64,000 bases of DNA from Verticillium longisporum (taxonomy: Eukaryota > Ascomycota > Sordariomycetes > Glomerellales > Plectosphaerellaceae), in the NCBI GenBank assembly GCA_019188255.1, contig JAETXT010000006.1, forward strand, positions 2,418,001 through 2,482,000. The letters run 5' to 3'. A program made the position numbers and the translations under genes. A model generated the notes under the pieces. It saw only the letters and a list, made by a program, of their open reading frames with translations. It was not told the origin of the DNA and did no database searches. Within the stretch, counting starts at the first letter, position 1. Every line of letters starts with the position of its first letter. Positions 37,627-49,062 of the stretch are shown in pieces.

Positions 37627-39655
37627 GCGGGCATGAGACGGAATATCACGATACCAAGAGGGCGCATCCGCAAATGACTTGGCAAGGGAGAGGAGTTGGA
37701 TATCTAGTAGAGTGATCTTTGGAGTTCCTGGCATCCTGTTACTTTTCAGCGCAAATCACATGGCGACCATAGACGACAGCAACTTCGAGGCGTTCCGGGG
37801 AAAGACACTCTTTGATCCAACGGGCAAACGGCATATCATGATCGGAAGGTCAAACGAACACGGCTGATTTATCAGCAAAAAGGGGGGGTGGGAAGGACAT
37901 GCAACGATAGGAACCAAACGCGTGAATACGAAACTTGCGTCATAACACACATTATCCGGCTACGCGTTACCCTGTCCCATAATCATCCAGTAAGCGGCCC
38001 ACCTCTTGAAAAGGTGTAGACATTGGCAGAGGTTTTCATTTCGGAATAAGTACAATCATCGGAGGCGGACATAGTGCCGGCCCATCCAGCACGAATTGAC
38101 TTCAAGCAACGCTTGGCCACGTCCACAGCACGAGGGGGGGGAGTAGGTCCCACCCTCCCTTAAAGTAAGGTACTGGGGGCATTTTTTCTCCGGGCTGCCA
38201 GTCGCGAACATGTGAGCTAAGCTACTTCTCGAAAGGGCTTGCGAAGGATCGCGGCCTAATTAGTCTTGTGGTTTTAGTATGGTGTTAGGCTATTGAACTA
38301 AAATGTTGTTTCGATTGTCTCACAATGCCGTGTCGTAAACCAAGCATCACTCTCTGCCCCATCTGCATCTGGGCAGTAAGTCTGCCTGATAGCTCCGTGA
38401 TGCAACCCATCAACAGCTGTCGGGCCGTGTAGGGGCCACAAGGATGCAGGGAAGGTGGGTTCTCTCACGGCTCCGGGAGCTGTTCCGAAAGGCCACCATG
38501 AATGTCTGAGTTGGGGGGGACCACTGCTGTGCTGCACCCAAACCTGCTGGCTAGAGCTTCTAGACCGCTTCCTGGGCTTCTGCACATCACGGGTGCGCCA
38601 TGGCTCTAGCTACATGCGAGACTGAGGATTCTTGCAAGCCATGACCACCGCTTTTTGGACAGATCTGTCACGGGTTGTGGTTGAGCAGAGAGAACATGGT
38701 CGCAGACTGGTATGTAGCAGTCTCAGCCCCTGTACTTTCGAACAAAGAGCATGAGAAAACTAAGCCCCTAGTAAAAGCAAGGAAAGGAACGCAGTCCTTT
38801 TCTTTTGCTGCTGTGAAAATCGTCAGTCTCTCAATCATGGCTATTTGCAGGCATGATCAGCAGCCAGCCTCCCTGCGTTTTCGCTCCGATCAGTGACCAA
38901 CACACCCGATTTTGTGTGTTGAAATCTGATAGCAAATGGGGGGTCGGCTGAGGAATCTCAGAGCCATCGATCAATCGCGTATTCAAGCAAAGTTCTGTAC
39001 TGTAACAGAGGGGCGGATCCAGGTTTGGCGTTACCTCTCTGTCGAACCTCATAAACCTTCGTCTCTCTTTTACGATGTTCTTCATCTCCCGGCTCACGAT
39101 TCTTTTTGCAGTTCTGCAATCCAGAACTACGGAGGTCTGGCGCATCATATTCGTTCGGGTGACTAGAATCTGGCTCTGTAAGATCGGCAGCTCACCGTCC
39201 ATTTGAAATCGGCAGAGGCCCAAATGATGACCCGTCGAAAGCTCTCCCCGCATAAATGGAGAGGATTTGTGGCTCCAGCTCCATGCCGTGAAGTCTACGT
39301 CAGTGGATCAACATGACATAAGAAATCATGGGGATATGACATGATCTGCAGCCGGGCTCAGTATGCCAGATGGGAGCTCCATCTAATTAACCGTCAGAGT
39401 GGTGCTGTGTGCGCACATGATGATGACACAGTTGCTCGAATGGTCTCTCAAGGCAACGTCATGTCGTGATTTTGTAACCTGCGTCGATGTGAGGACGTCA
39501 GTATTGATCATTGACATCTCAATAGTTTATAAATGAGATGCATCACAGTCGTTCATGTATTTTGCTCTGAATCAATCCAAACTAGTCAACAGCATCGCAG
39601 TGTTTAGGCAAAACAACAAATTTATCAAAACATCGACAAGTAATCCACAATCACC
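37627..39655. other. Gene-free spacer and promoter of the CON-10-like gene
   Basis: About 2 kb without a supportable gene. A TATA element near its right end is listed separately. The rest shows no clear structure. Confidence 0.5.
39528..39534 (+). promoter_or_regulatory. Putative TATA box of the CON-10-like gene
   Basis: TATAAAT lies 122 bases upstream of the ATG, at a plausible distance for a strongly regulated gene. Assigned by motif and position only. Confidence 0.5.
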
Positions 39656-39985
39656 ATGGCCGACAACAACAACCCTGGAAACTTTGCCAACCGGTCAGTC
39701 AAGCACACTACGCTCGCTTGTGCGGTTCCTAACACTTGACAAGCCCCAAGGAGGAGGTTCAGGAAATTGCGTCCAAGGGAGGCCAGGCCAGTCACAAGGG
39801 TGGCTTCGCCAGCATGGACGCCGATAAGCAGGTATGAACCCAAAGATCTCGTGTAACAACCTGTGAAGCTAACGCCACGTCAGCGTGAGATTGCCTCTGA
39901 GGGTGGCAAGGCGTCATCGGGCTCTTTCGAGAAGGGCAGCGAGAAGGCCAAGGAGGCCGGTCGCAAGGGTGGCCTGTCTAGCTAG
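39656..39985 (+). CDS. CON-10-like KGG-repeat stress/conidiation protein
   Basis: A 75-residue hydrophilic protein. Exons are 39656-39693, 39744-39831 and 39884-39985; introns have proper GT-AG ends and branch-like CTAAC. Three KGG-type motifs (IASKGGQASHKGG, IASEGGKAS, AGRKGGLSS) mark the Stress-induced/KGG family, to which Neurospora CON-10 belongs. Members are small, probably disordered proteins induced in conidia, by light, starvation or desiccation; their biochemical role is unclear. No signal peptide or membrane segment. A TATA box upstream and the small compact structure fit a highly inducible gene (inference). Confidence 0.9.
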
Positions 39986-40439
39986 AGAAGCAAAGGACGT
40001 GGGTTCAGCCATCGAACTGAATGAATTTGATTCAGTGATAATGGGCAGATTTAATGCTGCAATGTATTCAAAGGTCGTTGCAGGTGATCTTGAATGGCAT
40101 GCAGTCCGTTGCTGTGTAGCTTGCATGACACGGGAAATTGAGCAAGTAGTTGGACGTGTGAGCTAGGAATGCTATATACAATACAGCTGAGGCGACAAAT
40201 CTCAGTTTTCTAGGTAAGCCAGGGATTTCTATACATTTGATAATACAATGGTTGATCACCTTCACAGTCCTGCAATTCGAAGGCTTGCGTCAAGCCAAGG
40301 TGTCAGAATGTATAACCTTGGTGCTGACAAGATGCCCGACCCATGACAGCAGCGGACCAGGACCTGGCGCTCAAACTGGGCAATCCAGCAGAAGCACACG
40401 TTGATATACACCTCAAATCGTACGAGGAACGTTGCGACG
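39986..40439. other. Convergent spacer
   Basis: A 454-base region between the CON-10-like gene (plus) and the zinc-finger gene (minus). Nothing else is seen. Confidence 0.45.
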
Positions 40440-41331
40440 CTAATAATAGTTGAGAAGCCGGTCGGGGTTCATCATGGCTTGGGCGTGTCGTTGAACGTCA
40501 TCAAAGCGCATCGCTCCACATGTCTCGCTCTCTAGATGATTGAACAGTCCTCCAGCCGTTGAAAACTCCCTTCCGCATCTCGTGCTTGGACAGTGGTACA
40601 GCGCCTGCTGGTGGGCTGGAGAGTTCAGATGCTGGTTCAGTGAGGATCGTAGGTTGAAGGCTCGGTGACAGAGGTAACACTCCCATGCGTTGATGAGGCT
40701 GTTGTAAGCCCGGTCGGTCACGGCGTACGTAACTTGTTGGACGTGTTTGTTGGTGAACTGGCCGCGTTCGTCGTACCTGGCAATGGCTCGATACAAAAGT
40801 TGGCGATCAACGGGGGCATTGGGACATGCACCAGATTCTAGATGGTGGGCAATGCCCGTAGCGACTGTGTATGCCTTTCGGCAGAAGGGGCAGGATAGAT
40901 TGGCGCCCAGGTGGACACGGGACTTTAAATGCTGTAACGAGGATCCGGTTAAAACAAGTCCAGGGTGGCAAGTATTCCGAGGTCAAGGCAAGGGCCGTCA
41001 TTACCTGAGAAATGTTATTGGAATTCAAGAAGTGACGGTCACATGGGCGACAGTAGCAGTGGCAGTCCACCTCGTGTTGTTCAATATCGTCGAAGAAGTC
41101 GAAACAGAATTCGCAGGACACTTCTGTAGAGCGGAGGAACTGGTTCCCCCAGTGGCCCTGCATGTTCATGTGTTGGGCTGCATCCTCCCAGCTGTCGAAA
41201 TAACGGTCACACGTGTCGCATTCGTACTCGGGGGACCGGTGACCGAGGGCATTCATGTGTTGCTGACGGGCCTGAAGGCTTGTGAACGAACGTCCGCAGT
41301 CGCCACACACTGCGTTCAGCGGCATGAACAT
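40440..41331 (-). CDS. C2H2 zinc-finger protein with several U1-like fingers
   Basis: A 272-residue protein. Minus-strand exons are 41331-41005 and 40931-40440. The fingers run along the whole length: CGDCGRSF with HMNALGH, CDTCDRYF with HMNMQGH, a CEFCFDFF/CRPCDRHF pair, CPFCRKAY with HHLESGAC, CYLCHRAF with HLNSPAH, and a final C-x4-C finger (CPSTRCGREF). Several have the C-x2-C-x12-H-x5-H spacing of U1-like or matrin-type fingers, which often bind double-stranded or structured RNA as well as DNA. This suggests a nucleic-acid-binding role in the nucleus (inference). No other domain is present. An upstream start cannot be excluded, but 41331 is the first ATG before finger one. Confidence 0.85.
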
Positions 41332-43078
41332 GTTCTCTGGTAAGTCTCGGTGCCGTATGGGTATTTATCGGTGCAGTGAGATAGGCAGGGTAGGCAGCCA
41401 GACTGTTTCTGCGCCGACGCAGTGAACGGGCGCTGTCGTTCGTGGTGGTGTCAGAAATGCGCTGTTGAATGGGATCCGTCCCAGAAAAGGCTCATGGACA
41501 AGTCAAGTGCTTCGCGCTCAGTGCGGTCTTGGCGACACAGCGGGATTGATGATCAAACGGATGTGAGGTTCTCGCCAACGTGGCCGATTGATGAATGTGG
41601 CTTTGCTTTTCTTTGTGCGGGGCGCAATGTCGGTTCCTCGAACATTGTAGCTGATCTGATTCCGCTTTCCTTAATCCAAGGCACCTACACTGGACCTTGA
41701 ACCATGGCCCTTGCGTGGCCAGCTACAACCCTGAGAACCCTGGGACACTGCCCAAGATCAAGTGGCATACCTGACCTAGGTACCCTGCGAAGAGTCGGCT
41801 TCCTGTTGCTGATGCTGGCATCGCCAGCATTTCTGATGGCGAACCCCTTTGCCGCAAGCATGGTGTTGAAGAACCAGGCAAGGCACGCTCAATTGAGAAG
41901 CCAATGTTTGGCATTTACCAGCAGCCCAAGTTGCCTACAGTTTCCTCCCATTCCCGAAAGTGCGGTGCGGAGTACCTCTGCTCCGTTGCACATGAATCGT
42001 TAGGAATGGAACAGGCGGCTGTTGCACGAAAACACTCCAAGCACCATCTCATCTGCGAAGTGGGAGTCTTGATCTGAAGGCCACGCAGTGCAGCAAGGTG
42101 GGAAGAATACCAAAAGCATGGTTCTCCCAGCTCACTGTAGGTACCAAGTTCGGGTACTTAAACTGAATTGCCTGAATCGACCGATTCCACCTATCCTTGA
42201 ACCCGCCGTCCTGCCAGCCAGCCATGAGACCAGCAGCCTCTTCATATGAAGGGACTGCCGACATGTTTGACTAAAGCATCAATTCGAGACGACAGCCTCA
42301 TAGCAATTGCTGACGAAGACGTTCCAGGCCCTGAGGCGGAAATTTACAACGCTCCGGCGCTGGCTACCCCGGATCTTCGAGAACTGTGATCCTGGGAAAT
42401 ACTCAGGGGTCTGAAACCTAGCACGCCCTGAACGCCTTGGAGATTGGTCAACCGCTGGGCCTCGTCGTTTGGTCTTGATGATCGCTGGGCCGATACACGA
42501 GTGATCATCTGGTTTTCCGAAAAGTCGGCAATCCGTCGCATTGAACTTCCCAGAGAAGCATCCTGGGAATTTGACTTGGGCGAAAACACCAGTCATTAGA
42601 CGCAAACACGCACGAGTCACTTCCCGGAACGGCTCGGTGTCATGGCAAGATGAGATGACAGCCTTAGAAGCACCTTCAGCCAAGGTAGTCAACCTGCAGG
42701 GACAGGGCTGGGTCCAACTCCGCCGAACTTCAGAGCCGCGGCCAAGATAGATGGCGACCGCTCCTCCACTTTCGTTTGTGGCCGCTGAAACGACGCGCCC
42801 CTGAGTCGAGTAGATGCCAACGGCCGGGGAGGGCAATCTTTCATGTCATCGTCGACAGTTGGCGGCTTCTGCTGCCGAATCCGATTGATACCCCCCCTGG
42901 AAGTGTGGTGCAGGGCAGGATCTATGTATACTGAGTGTTGAACGCCATCGTGGTTTGTTGGCTTTTCTTCCTCAGCGTCTGTCTCTTTTTTCAACCCACG
43001 TTCCTTTCCATACTGACCTGTCGTCATTCATTCAGTCACTCTTTTTCTTCGTACACACTCTTTTCAAAGCCCGTCAGG
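41332..43078. other. Gene-free divergent spacer
   Basis: About 1.7 kb between the zinc-finger gene (minus) and the secreted propeller-like gene (plus). Frames of 70-185 codons on both strands show no recognisable features. The final 150 bases are pyrimidine-rich, as in a fungal 5' leader. Confidence 0.5.
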
Positions 43079-44986
43079 ATGAGGCTCACATTTTCGTTTC
43101 TTCTCAACGTTTCGCTGTCGCTTGCGCAGCTGACGACATCGTCGCTCGAGAAGCACGTCGACTCGGCGACTCTCGCCCACTCTTACAACCCCGTCAAGGA
43201 GGCCTACTGGACTGGCTACCCTCACCACCGTCGAACTCCCTTTGCCCTCTCGCCCGACGGCAAGACGGCCTACCTCGCTTATCTCGATGCCAGTGAGACG
43301 GACGTGCACGTCCAGCCCATCAACCCCACTACGTTTGCTGCCACCGGCACCTCTGTCACCATCAAGGGCGCCAAGGAGGCCGGTGGTCTCGTCGCCCACG
43401 ACGATGGTTTCGCCCTGTTGACCAACGAGGCTCTTCCCTCTGGCACCTCCAACGCCCCTGCTGGCAACACTCCCGTTCCTGTTCTCTACCGTTACAACGC
43501 TGCTGGCACGCAATCCTGGAAGACCTTCCTCGGAGGCCCCGGCGTTGATGCTGAGAACGGCCTTGTCGCCTCGCCCGATCTCAACGGTGACCTCGTCTTC
43601 TCTGCCGAGGCTGGCTACTACGCCGCTTACTTTGTCGTGACGGCCTACAGCGGCTGGGCCGAGGGCCACTTTGGCGATGCCATCCGCTACGTCAAGCCTG
43701 ATGGCACGCTCGAGAACATCCCCGGCGCTTCGTCCTCGTGGGGCTGCAGCCACAACACCGGCATTGCCTTTGAGGCAGCCGATGCCCCTCCCTACGCGTC
43801 CATCTGTGCCGAGGACCAAGGTGCCATATGGCTCAACACCAAGACGCAGGGCATGGGCAACAACGGCGTCAAGGTCTCCAACGAGAAGGTCATCAACGGT
43901 GGCAGCAACGAGCCCATGGGCGGAACTAGTGGCAGCTACAGCGGTCTCGCCCGTTTCGGCTCTGCCAGCGAGTACATCTTCTCCTGGGTCTCGCGCGGCG
44001 CCATCGACCTGACGGCCAACGACTGGATGGGCGCTGGCTACACCAAGTCGGCGAACCGCACCAGCAACCGCAACGTTGCCATCGCCCTCTTCTCCGACAA
44101 GTCGACCATTGTCGGCGAGCAGGCCACGTCTGTTGTCGGCGCCGCCGACGGTGACAAGCAGATCAACTGGGTCACCGAGGGCACCGCCGACTGCTCCAAC
44201 GCCCACGTCGCCGCCTTTGACGCCTCGCAGGCCCTCGTCACCTGGGAGGAAATCGCCAGCCCCATCTGCGACTTTGAGGCCATGGGCTGCCGCGGCAAGT
44301 TCACCGGCACCCACTACCAGCTCGTCAACAAGGCCGGCGAGAAGGTCGGCAGCCCCATCGAGTCCCTCGACACCACCGTCTCCGGCGACCTCGTCACCAT
44401 GTCGGACGGTAGGATCTGCTGGCCCTACGTCAACATGGAGTGGCGCCTCGACGCCGTCACCCGCGCCCTGCCCGACTCGACCACGAGCGACATCTCGTTT
44501 GCCTGCATCAGCCTCGGCGGTGCCAGCTCCCCCGCCGAGCCCGCCCCTGAGGCCCCTGCCTCGTCCGCCGCCGCCGCGCCCGTCTCCTCCGCTGCCGAGA
44601 CCGAGGCTGCCGAGACCGTTGAGACCGAGGCCGCTGCCCCCGTAGTTCCCGCCCCTGCCGCGTCCGAGCCCGTCGCTGCCGAGTCCGCTGCCCCCGTTGA
44701 CAGCGCCTCCACCGTCGAGGCTGCCCTTCCCGTTTCTCCCGAAGCCAGTGAGCCCGCCGCCCCCGTCGACGAGTCCTCTTCCATCCCCGCCGCTGTGCCC
44801 ACCGCGCCGGTCGCGGAGCAGCCGCCCACCGATGTCGTCGAGTCGAACGCCCCCGTTGCCCCGGCCCCTGAGATCACCGAGGCCCCCGTCGCACCCACCC
44901 CAACGGACGGATACGAGCTGCCTGCCACATCCAAGAAGTGCAAGACCCAACGCACCGTCTGGGTCACCGTCACCGTGAGCGCTTAG
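43079..44986 (+). CDS. Secreted propeller-like protein with long Pro/Ala/Ser/Glu tail
   Basis: A single-exon gene for 635 residues. The ATG at 43079 is chosen because it begins a signal peptide (RLTFSFLLNVSLSLAQ). Residues 25-485 form a conserved globular part with repeated strand-turn patterns such as PFALSPDGKTAYLAYLD and SSSWGCSHNTG, suggesting a beta-propeller (inference). Residues 485-610 are low in complexity, made of Pro, Ala, Ser, Val and Glu, and look like a cell-wall or O-glycosylated stalk. The C-terminus (TQRTVWVTVTVSA) resembles a pattern near the ends of fungal wall proteins but has no GPI signal. The frame is intact. I cannot assign an enzymatic function; wall or extracellular location is the safest statement. 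Confidence 0.85.
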   Translation: MRLTFSFLLNVSLSLAQLTTSSLEKHVDSATLAHSYNPVKEAYWTGYPHHRRTPFALSPDGKTAYLAYLDASETDVHVQPINPTTFAATGTSVTIKGAKEAGGLVAHDDGFALLTNEALPSGTSNAPAGNTPVPVLYRYNAAGTQSWKTFLGGPGVDAENGLVASPDLNGDLVFSAEAGYYAAYFVVTAYSGWAEGHFGDAIRYVKPDGTLENIPGASSSWGCSHNTGIAFEAADAPPYASICAEDQGAIWLNTKTQGMGNNGVKVSNEKVINGGSNEPMGGTSGSYSGLARFGSASEYIFSWVSRGAIDLTANDWMGAGYTKSANRTSNRNVAIALFSDKSTIVGEQATSVVGAADGDKQINWVTEGTADCSNAHVAAFDASQALVTWEEIASPICDFEAMGCRGKFTGTHYQLVNKAGEKVGSPIESLDTTVSGDLVTMSDGRICWPYVNMEWRLDAVTRALPDSTTSDISFACISLGGASSPAEPAPEAPASSAAAAPVSSAAETEAAETVETEAAAPVVPAPAASEPVAAESAAPVDSASTVEAALPVSPEASEPAAPVDESSSIPAAVPTAPVAEQPPTDVVESNAPVAPAPEITEAPVAPTPTDGYELPATSKKCKTQRTVWVTVTVSA

Positions 44987-45556
44987 AGCAGCAGAACCAT
45001 GATCCTCACGTAGCGCTGGTGCAAAAGGAGGGGAGTCAAGGATAAGGAACTGGAAAAAATCTTTCTTCATACTTTGTACATATTTTTCACATATTCCAAC
45101 ATGGGCCTTCGGGCTCGGATTTGACGCAATTTGAAAAATTACCGTTCGAGCATTTCATGGTGACTGTTGCTTCGTGATTGCGGGTCTATCGTGCCGGCAG
45201 GGTCGCCATGTCGGGTATTCTGGTCCATGCCTCGAGTGTTTCCTACCAAGGTTTCGCCATCACACGCTTGTACTGCCAGGATCCGGGACTAGACAGATCT
45301 TTGGTCCGCCGCTTCTGCGTTGCCGTCTCATAAGGCGTCCGTCAGTACCAGCCATGATCGTTGATAGATGTCATTGTAGCTTCCCTAGCAGGCGGTATTC
45401 ACGTTGAGATAGGGAACGTCGTTCGTATGCGAATTGAAAATTGGTTGGTTTCGACGTCTTGGGTCGTTATACAATCCTCTGGTTATACACTGTGATGTAC
45501 AGTTCTCTCCTTCTCTTCTTCAACCCCTCCCCCTTTGGTCTATTCTATGCCGATAT
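44987..45556. other. Convergent spacer
   Basis: A 570-base region between the secreted propeller-like gene and mitochondrial L32. No feature was found. Confidence 0.45.
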
Positions 45557-46016
45557 TCAGAGGAACTTTCCGGATGGGTTGGCGCCCCGCCACATCCCCT
45601 TGATTTCTGCAGCACTCTTGTTAGCAGAGTTCCCCTGAAATGCAGGTTCTCTGTCCCTGGCAACTCACGCTCCATGCAATGCGGGCAAACGACGTGTTTC
45701 CTCTTTGGTTGACCACACCCAGGACACTTGCAGATCGACGTGACATCCTGCAGAGCCTTGCCAGCCATCAAGCGCGATCGTTTTTCGAGTGTGTCGTCTT
45801 CTTCATGGGCACAGCGCGCAGGATGCCTTCCCATATGCCCTCGAGCCAGCCGGGGATGTTGAGCGAGATGGCGGGTAGAGCGGCGGATAGCCTCGGGAGA
45901 ACAGGTTGTGTGACTTGCTGGGCGAACATGGTCCATGTCCTCGAGGAGCTGAGTATGGTGGCGGCAGAGAATCGGGGGAGGAGAGAGGTTGTCGTCGAAG
46001 CTGCGATGGAGGCCAT
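45557..46016 (-). CDS. mrpl32: Mitochondrial ribosomal protein bL32m (frame broken by one base)
   Basis: A component of the large subunit of the mitochondrial ribosome. Minus-strand exons are 46016-45669 and 45606-45557, giving 132 residues once the frame is joined. The N-terminal 60 residues are a Ser/Thr-rich presequence. Then come VPMKKTTHSK, the L32 start motif, MAGKALQDV and the zinc ribbon CPGCGQPKRKHVVCPHC. The intron has a clear TGCTAAC branch site and CAG acceptor, and exon 2 codes for the IKGMWR tail. Between THSK and the zinc ribbon the frame slips at the T run 45781-45785 (A run on the coding strand). One extra A restores the family sequence. Because this protein is normally required for respiration, the break is probably an error in the sequence. 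It diverges from the septin gene. Confidence 0.88.
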
Positions 46017-46740
46017 GGTGTCGGGATCGAGGTAGGCGCCGCCTCACCCACTGTGTTTGTTTTCACGGTCGGTCTGGTATTGGGGCGGAGTTGGCGAACG
46101 TCTGGCTGGCAATGAAGCTCGTCCAGACCGAGGCGGGGTATTTCCTTTTCGGTGTTCGGCGCGAGACAGCAGGTCGTTCGGTGATCAAGGATCGCGTGAG
46201 GTGCGTCGAGGTTGATGACTTCGCTTCAGATCTTGCCTCAGAAAATCCAGCCGGGGCAATGTGGTCCAAGCTTCCGTGTCAATTGAGAACCAACGACGAG
46301 AACCAATAAGACACGGTTCAGAGCACAGACAGCTTCCAGCCAATAGCAATTGCCACCTGCCCCTTCCCCCTTTCCTGGACCCCTGGCTCTTGCTCTGGAC
46401 GGAAATTGTGTTTGCTGGGGGAAGGGGCATCCGCGAAGAAATTCCACGTCCCTCCCCTTTGGCCTACAGCGGCTTCACTTGGAACCACCTCGCATCATCC
46501 CATCTTACCCCCTGCCCGCCCCCCCCAAACCCTCAAAGTCCCGACTTCGACATTTCTCGTCCATATCCAGCGCGCGACTCGACGACCCAACTCCCTGCCA
46601 ACCTCCCATTATCGTCGCTTTCTTGGAATAGAGAACAGCATCTCAAGCTACACTCTACTACCACTTCCCCAACATCCTCCTCACCCCCACAATCTACCAG
46701 TCCACCGACACTCGCTTCACGCGAACAAAAAGCTATCGCA
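46017..46740. other. Bidirectional promoter between bL32m and septin
   Basis: A 724-base divergent region. The septin side (about 46490-46740) is strongly pyrimidine-rich and likely forms its 5' leader. No separate gene is seen. Confidence 0.5.
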
Positions 46741-47931
46741 ATGGCACAGACGCAGCAGCCTTCAACCATCTTCCCCCAGTCCCACGTTGGTTTCGACAGC
46801 ATCACATCCCAGATCGAGAAGAAGCTGTTGAAGCGTGGTTTCCAGTTCAATGTCATCTGCGTTGGTAGGTCGACCCCGTACACCGTCAGCTCTGTGGTCC
46901 TAGCTTCCCTGCTCCCTCTGGGATGCATGCGTGGACCCTGAATCCCTTCACATTGACCGTGACTGACGAGAACTGCACACAGGCCAGACGGGACTGGGCA
47001 AGTCGACCCTGATCAACACCATCTTCGCCTCTCACCTGATCGACTCCAAGGGCCGCCTGCAACCCGACGAGCCCATCCGCTCCACCACCGAGATCAAGGG
47101 TGCTTCCCACATCATCGAGGAGAACGGCGTCCGCCTCCGCCTCAACATTGTCGACACCCCTGGCTACGGTGATCTCGTCAACAACGACCGCTGCTGGGAC
47201 CCTATCGTCAAGTACATCAAGGATCAGCACTCCGCGTACCTGCGAAAGGAGCTCACCGCCCAGCGCGAGCGCTACATTCAGGACACGCGCATCCATTGCT
47301 GCTTGTTCTTCATCCAGCCTTCCGGCCACTCCCTGAAGCCCATTGACATTGTCGTCCTCAAGAAGCTGTCTGATGTCGTCAACGTTGTTCCCGTCATTGC
47401 CAAGGCCGACTCCCTGACCTTCGAGGAGCGCCAGGAGTTCAAGGCCCGTATCAAGGAGGAGTTCGCTTTCCACAACCTCAAGATGTACCCTTACGACAAC
47501 GAGGAGTTTGATGACGAGGAGCGCACTGTCAACACCGGCATCAAGGTCAGTCTTGCGACGCCTACCATTGCTCTCTGTACCGTGCTAACGCGCCCCCACA
47601 GGACATGATTCCCTTCGCTGTCGTCGGCTCCGAGAAGTCCATCATCGTCAATGGCCAGCAGGTTCGCGGTCGCCAGAACAGGTGGGGCGTCATCAACGTC
47701 GAGGACGAGAACCACTGCGAGTTCGTCTACCTGCGAAACTTCCTTCTCCGCACCCATCTCCAGGACCTCATCGAGACGACGTCTCAGATCCACTATGAGA
47801 CTTTCCGTGCCAAGCAACTGCTCGCCCTCAAGGAGAGCAGCGCGCACGGCGGTAGCAGCCGACCCATCAGCCCTGCCGCCGACCGGGAACTTAGCAGGGG
47901 CTCGCAACGGATGACCATGAACGGATACTAG
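46741..47931 (+). CDS. cdc10: Septin, Cdc10 class
   Basis: A GTP-binding cytoskeletal protein of 338 residues that joins other septins in filaments at septa, hyphal tips and conidiophores. Exons are 46741-46864, 46983-47545 and 47602-47931. The opening VGFDSITSQIEKKLLKRGFQ is diagnostic of the Cdc10 branch. The G1 loop GQTGLGKS lies across the first splice site (about residues 42-49), followed by the G3 motif DTPGYGD, the G4 motif AKAD and the septin unique element near THLQDLIETT. The C-terminus is short and lacks a coiled coil, as expected for Cdc10-type members, which end soon after the GTPase core. The frame is intact. Confidence 0.96.
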
Positions 47932-49062
47932 GTGGGCTAGCTTGGGCATGACGTGAATTCCTGTGGCCTTCAGCTTGTGATTCCGCAGCGGCCAGTGGAT
48001 GGACGCCGTGCCAGATGTGCTTCCGTGTTTGGTGTGTGATAACAACCGTGAAGAGGCACAGGCGAGCCTTCCGGCCCGGAAACTGGCTAGAATACGCAGG
48101 ATGTTCAGCTGTTGCATCTTTCCTGAAAGCATGGTACAGTCAGTCAGGGGCGATCTTGGGGGCTGTCTTCATAGTCGTCTCCAGCGATACGCACGAGGTC
48201 CATTCGGGGCGGAGCGAAAACGAAAAGATCGAACGGCGTGGCGCGAGGATTCAGGTTAATACCCCCCTTTCCCCCTCCCGCCGACCGGACGGGGTAGCTG
48301 TTCTTTTTTTTTTTTACAAGTATTTGTGTGCGTGTTGGTCAACCTGGTAGTTTATTCCCCCCCTTATTTCTTCTTCCACTCCCACTGGACGCACGTCGGC
48401 TCTGTTTCTTCACTTTCGACTATTTTCGCTCCCCCGAACTCGTCCATCTTCTCTTTACGCTTTAATCAGACATGTGCTCTGCTAGAGAGGCTGTCCCGGT
48501 ACTGTGGAATACATATGCCTTATGACACTGACTTGTCGCGTCGTCTCATCGTGCCTGTGAATCATGGTGTCTGCTAATTCCATGCAATCGTTGACGTGAC
48601 AGGAGCTTCTTGAGCTTATGATTAGCCTGACCACGTGCTGCACACGTTCATTCGATGCCAGTCAGATGACACGTTGGCGAAGCCATGAAAAGAAGTCACA
48701 GACGATGGTGGCCACGGCAGCACACTTCTGAAAAAGGATCTCGTCGTGGGGATATACCGTCGAGGCCATGATGTGGCCACCAAGGAAGGGTCCACCACAT
48801 CACAGACACGCACGGCTCAACAACACGGCACCGAGTCATCCCTAATCCCAACATCATCTACCATCACACGCAATTGGGACGAAGCAACTGTATGGATTTG
48901 AAGTAAATAAAGAAACTTGACAGGCTGAAGCAGGCCTGGAAGATGACAACGACAACAACTGCTATGGCATGTTTATCCATTAACCCTTCGGTATCATCAT
49001 TTACAAGGAATAAGTTATGGTCTATCCATCACAATCATCACCCCGCTCATCAAGAACGACAA
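47932..49062. other. Convergent spacer with poly-T run
   Basis: About 1.1 kb between the septin (plus) and GH72 (minus) 3' ends. It contains a run of 12 T at 48304-48315. No gene is seen. Confidence 0.5.

Noticed and set aside
43064..45070. A 668-codon open frame on the minus strand opposite the secreted propeller-like gene
   Set aside because: It mirrors the sense gene and arises from its GC-rich third positions, which suppress stop codons on the opposite strand. The product is Gly/Val/Asp/Arg-rich without any motif, whereas the sense frame has a signal peptide and conserved core.
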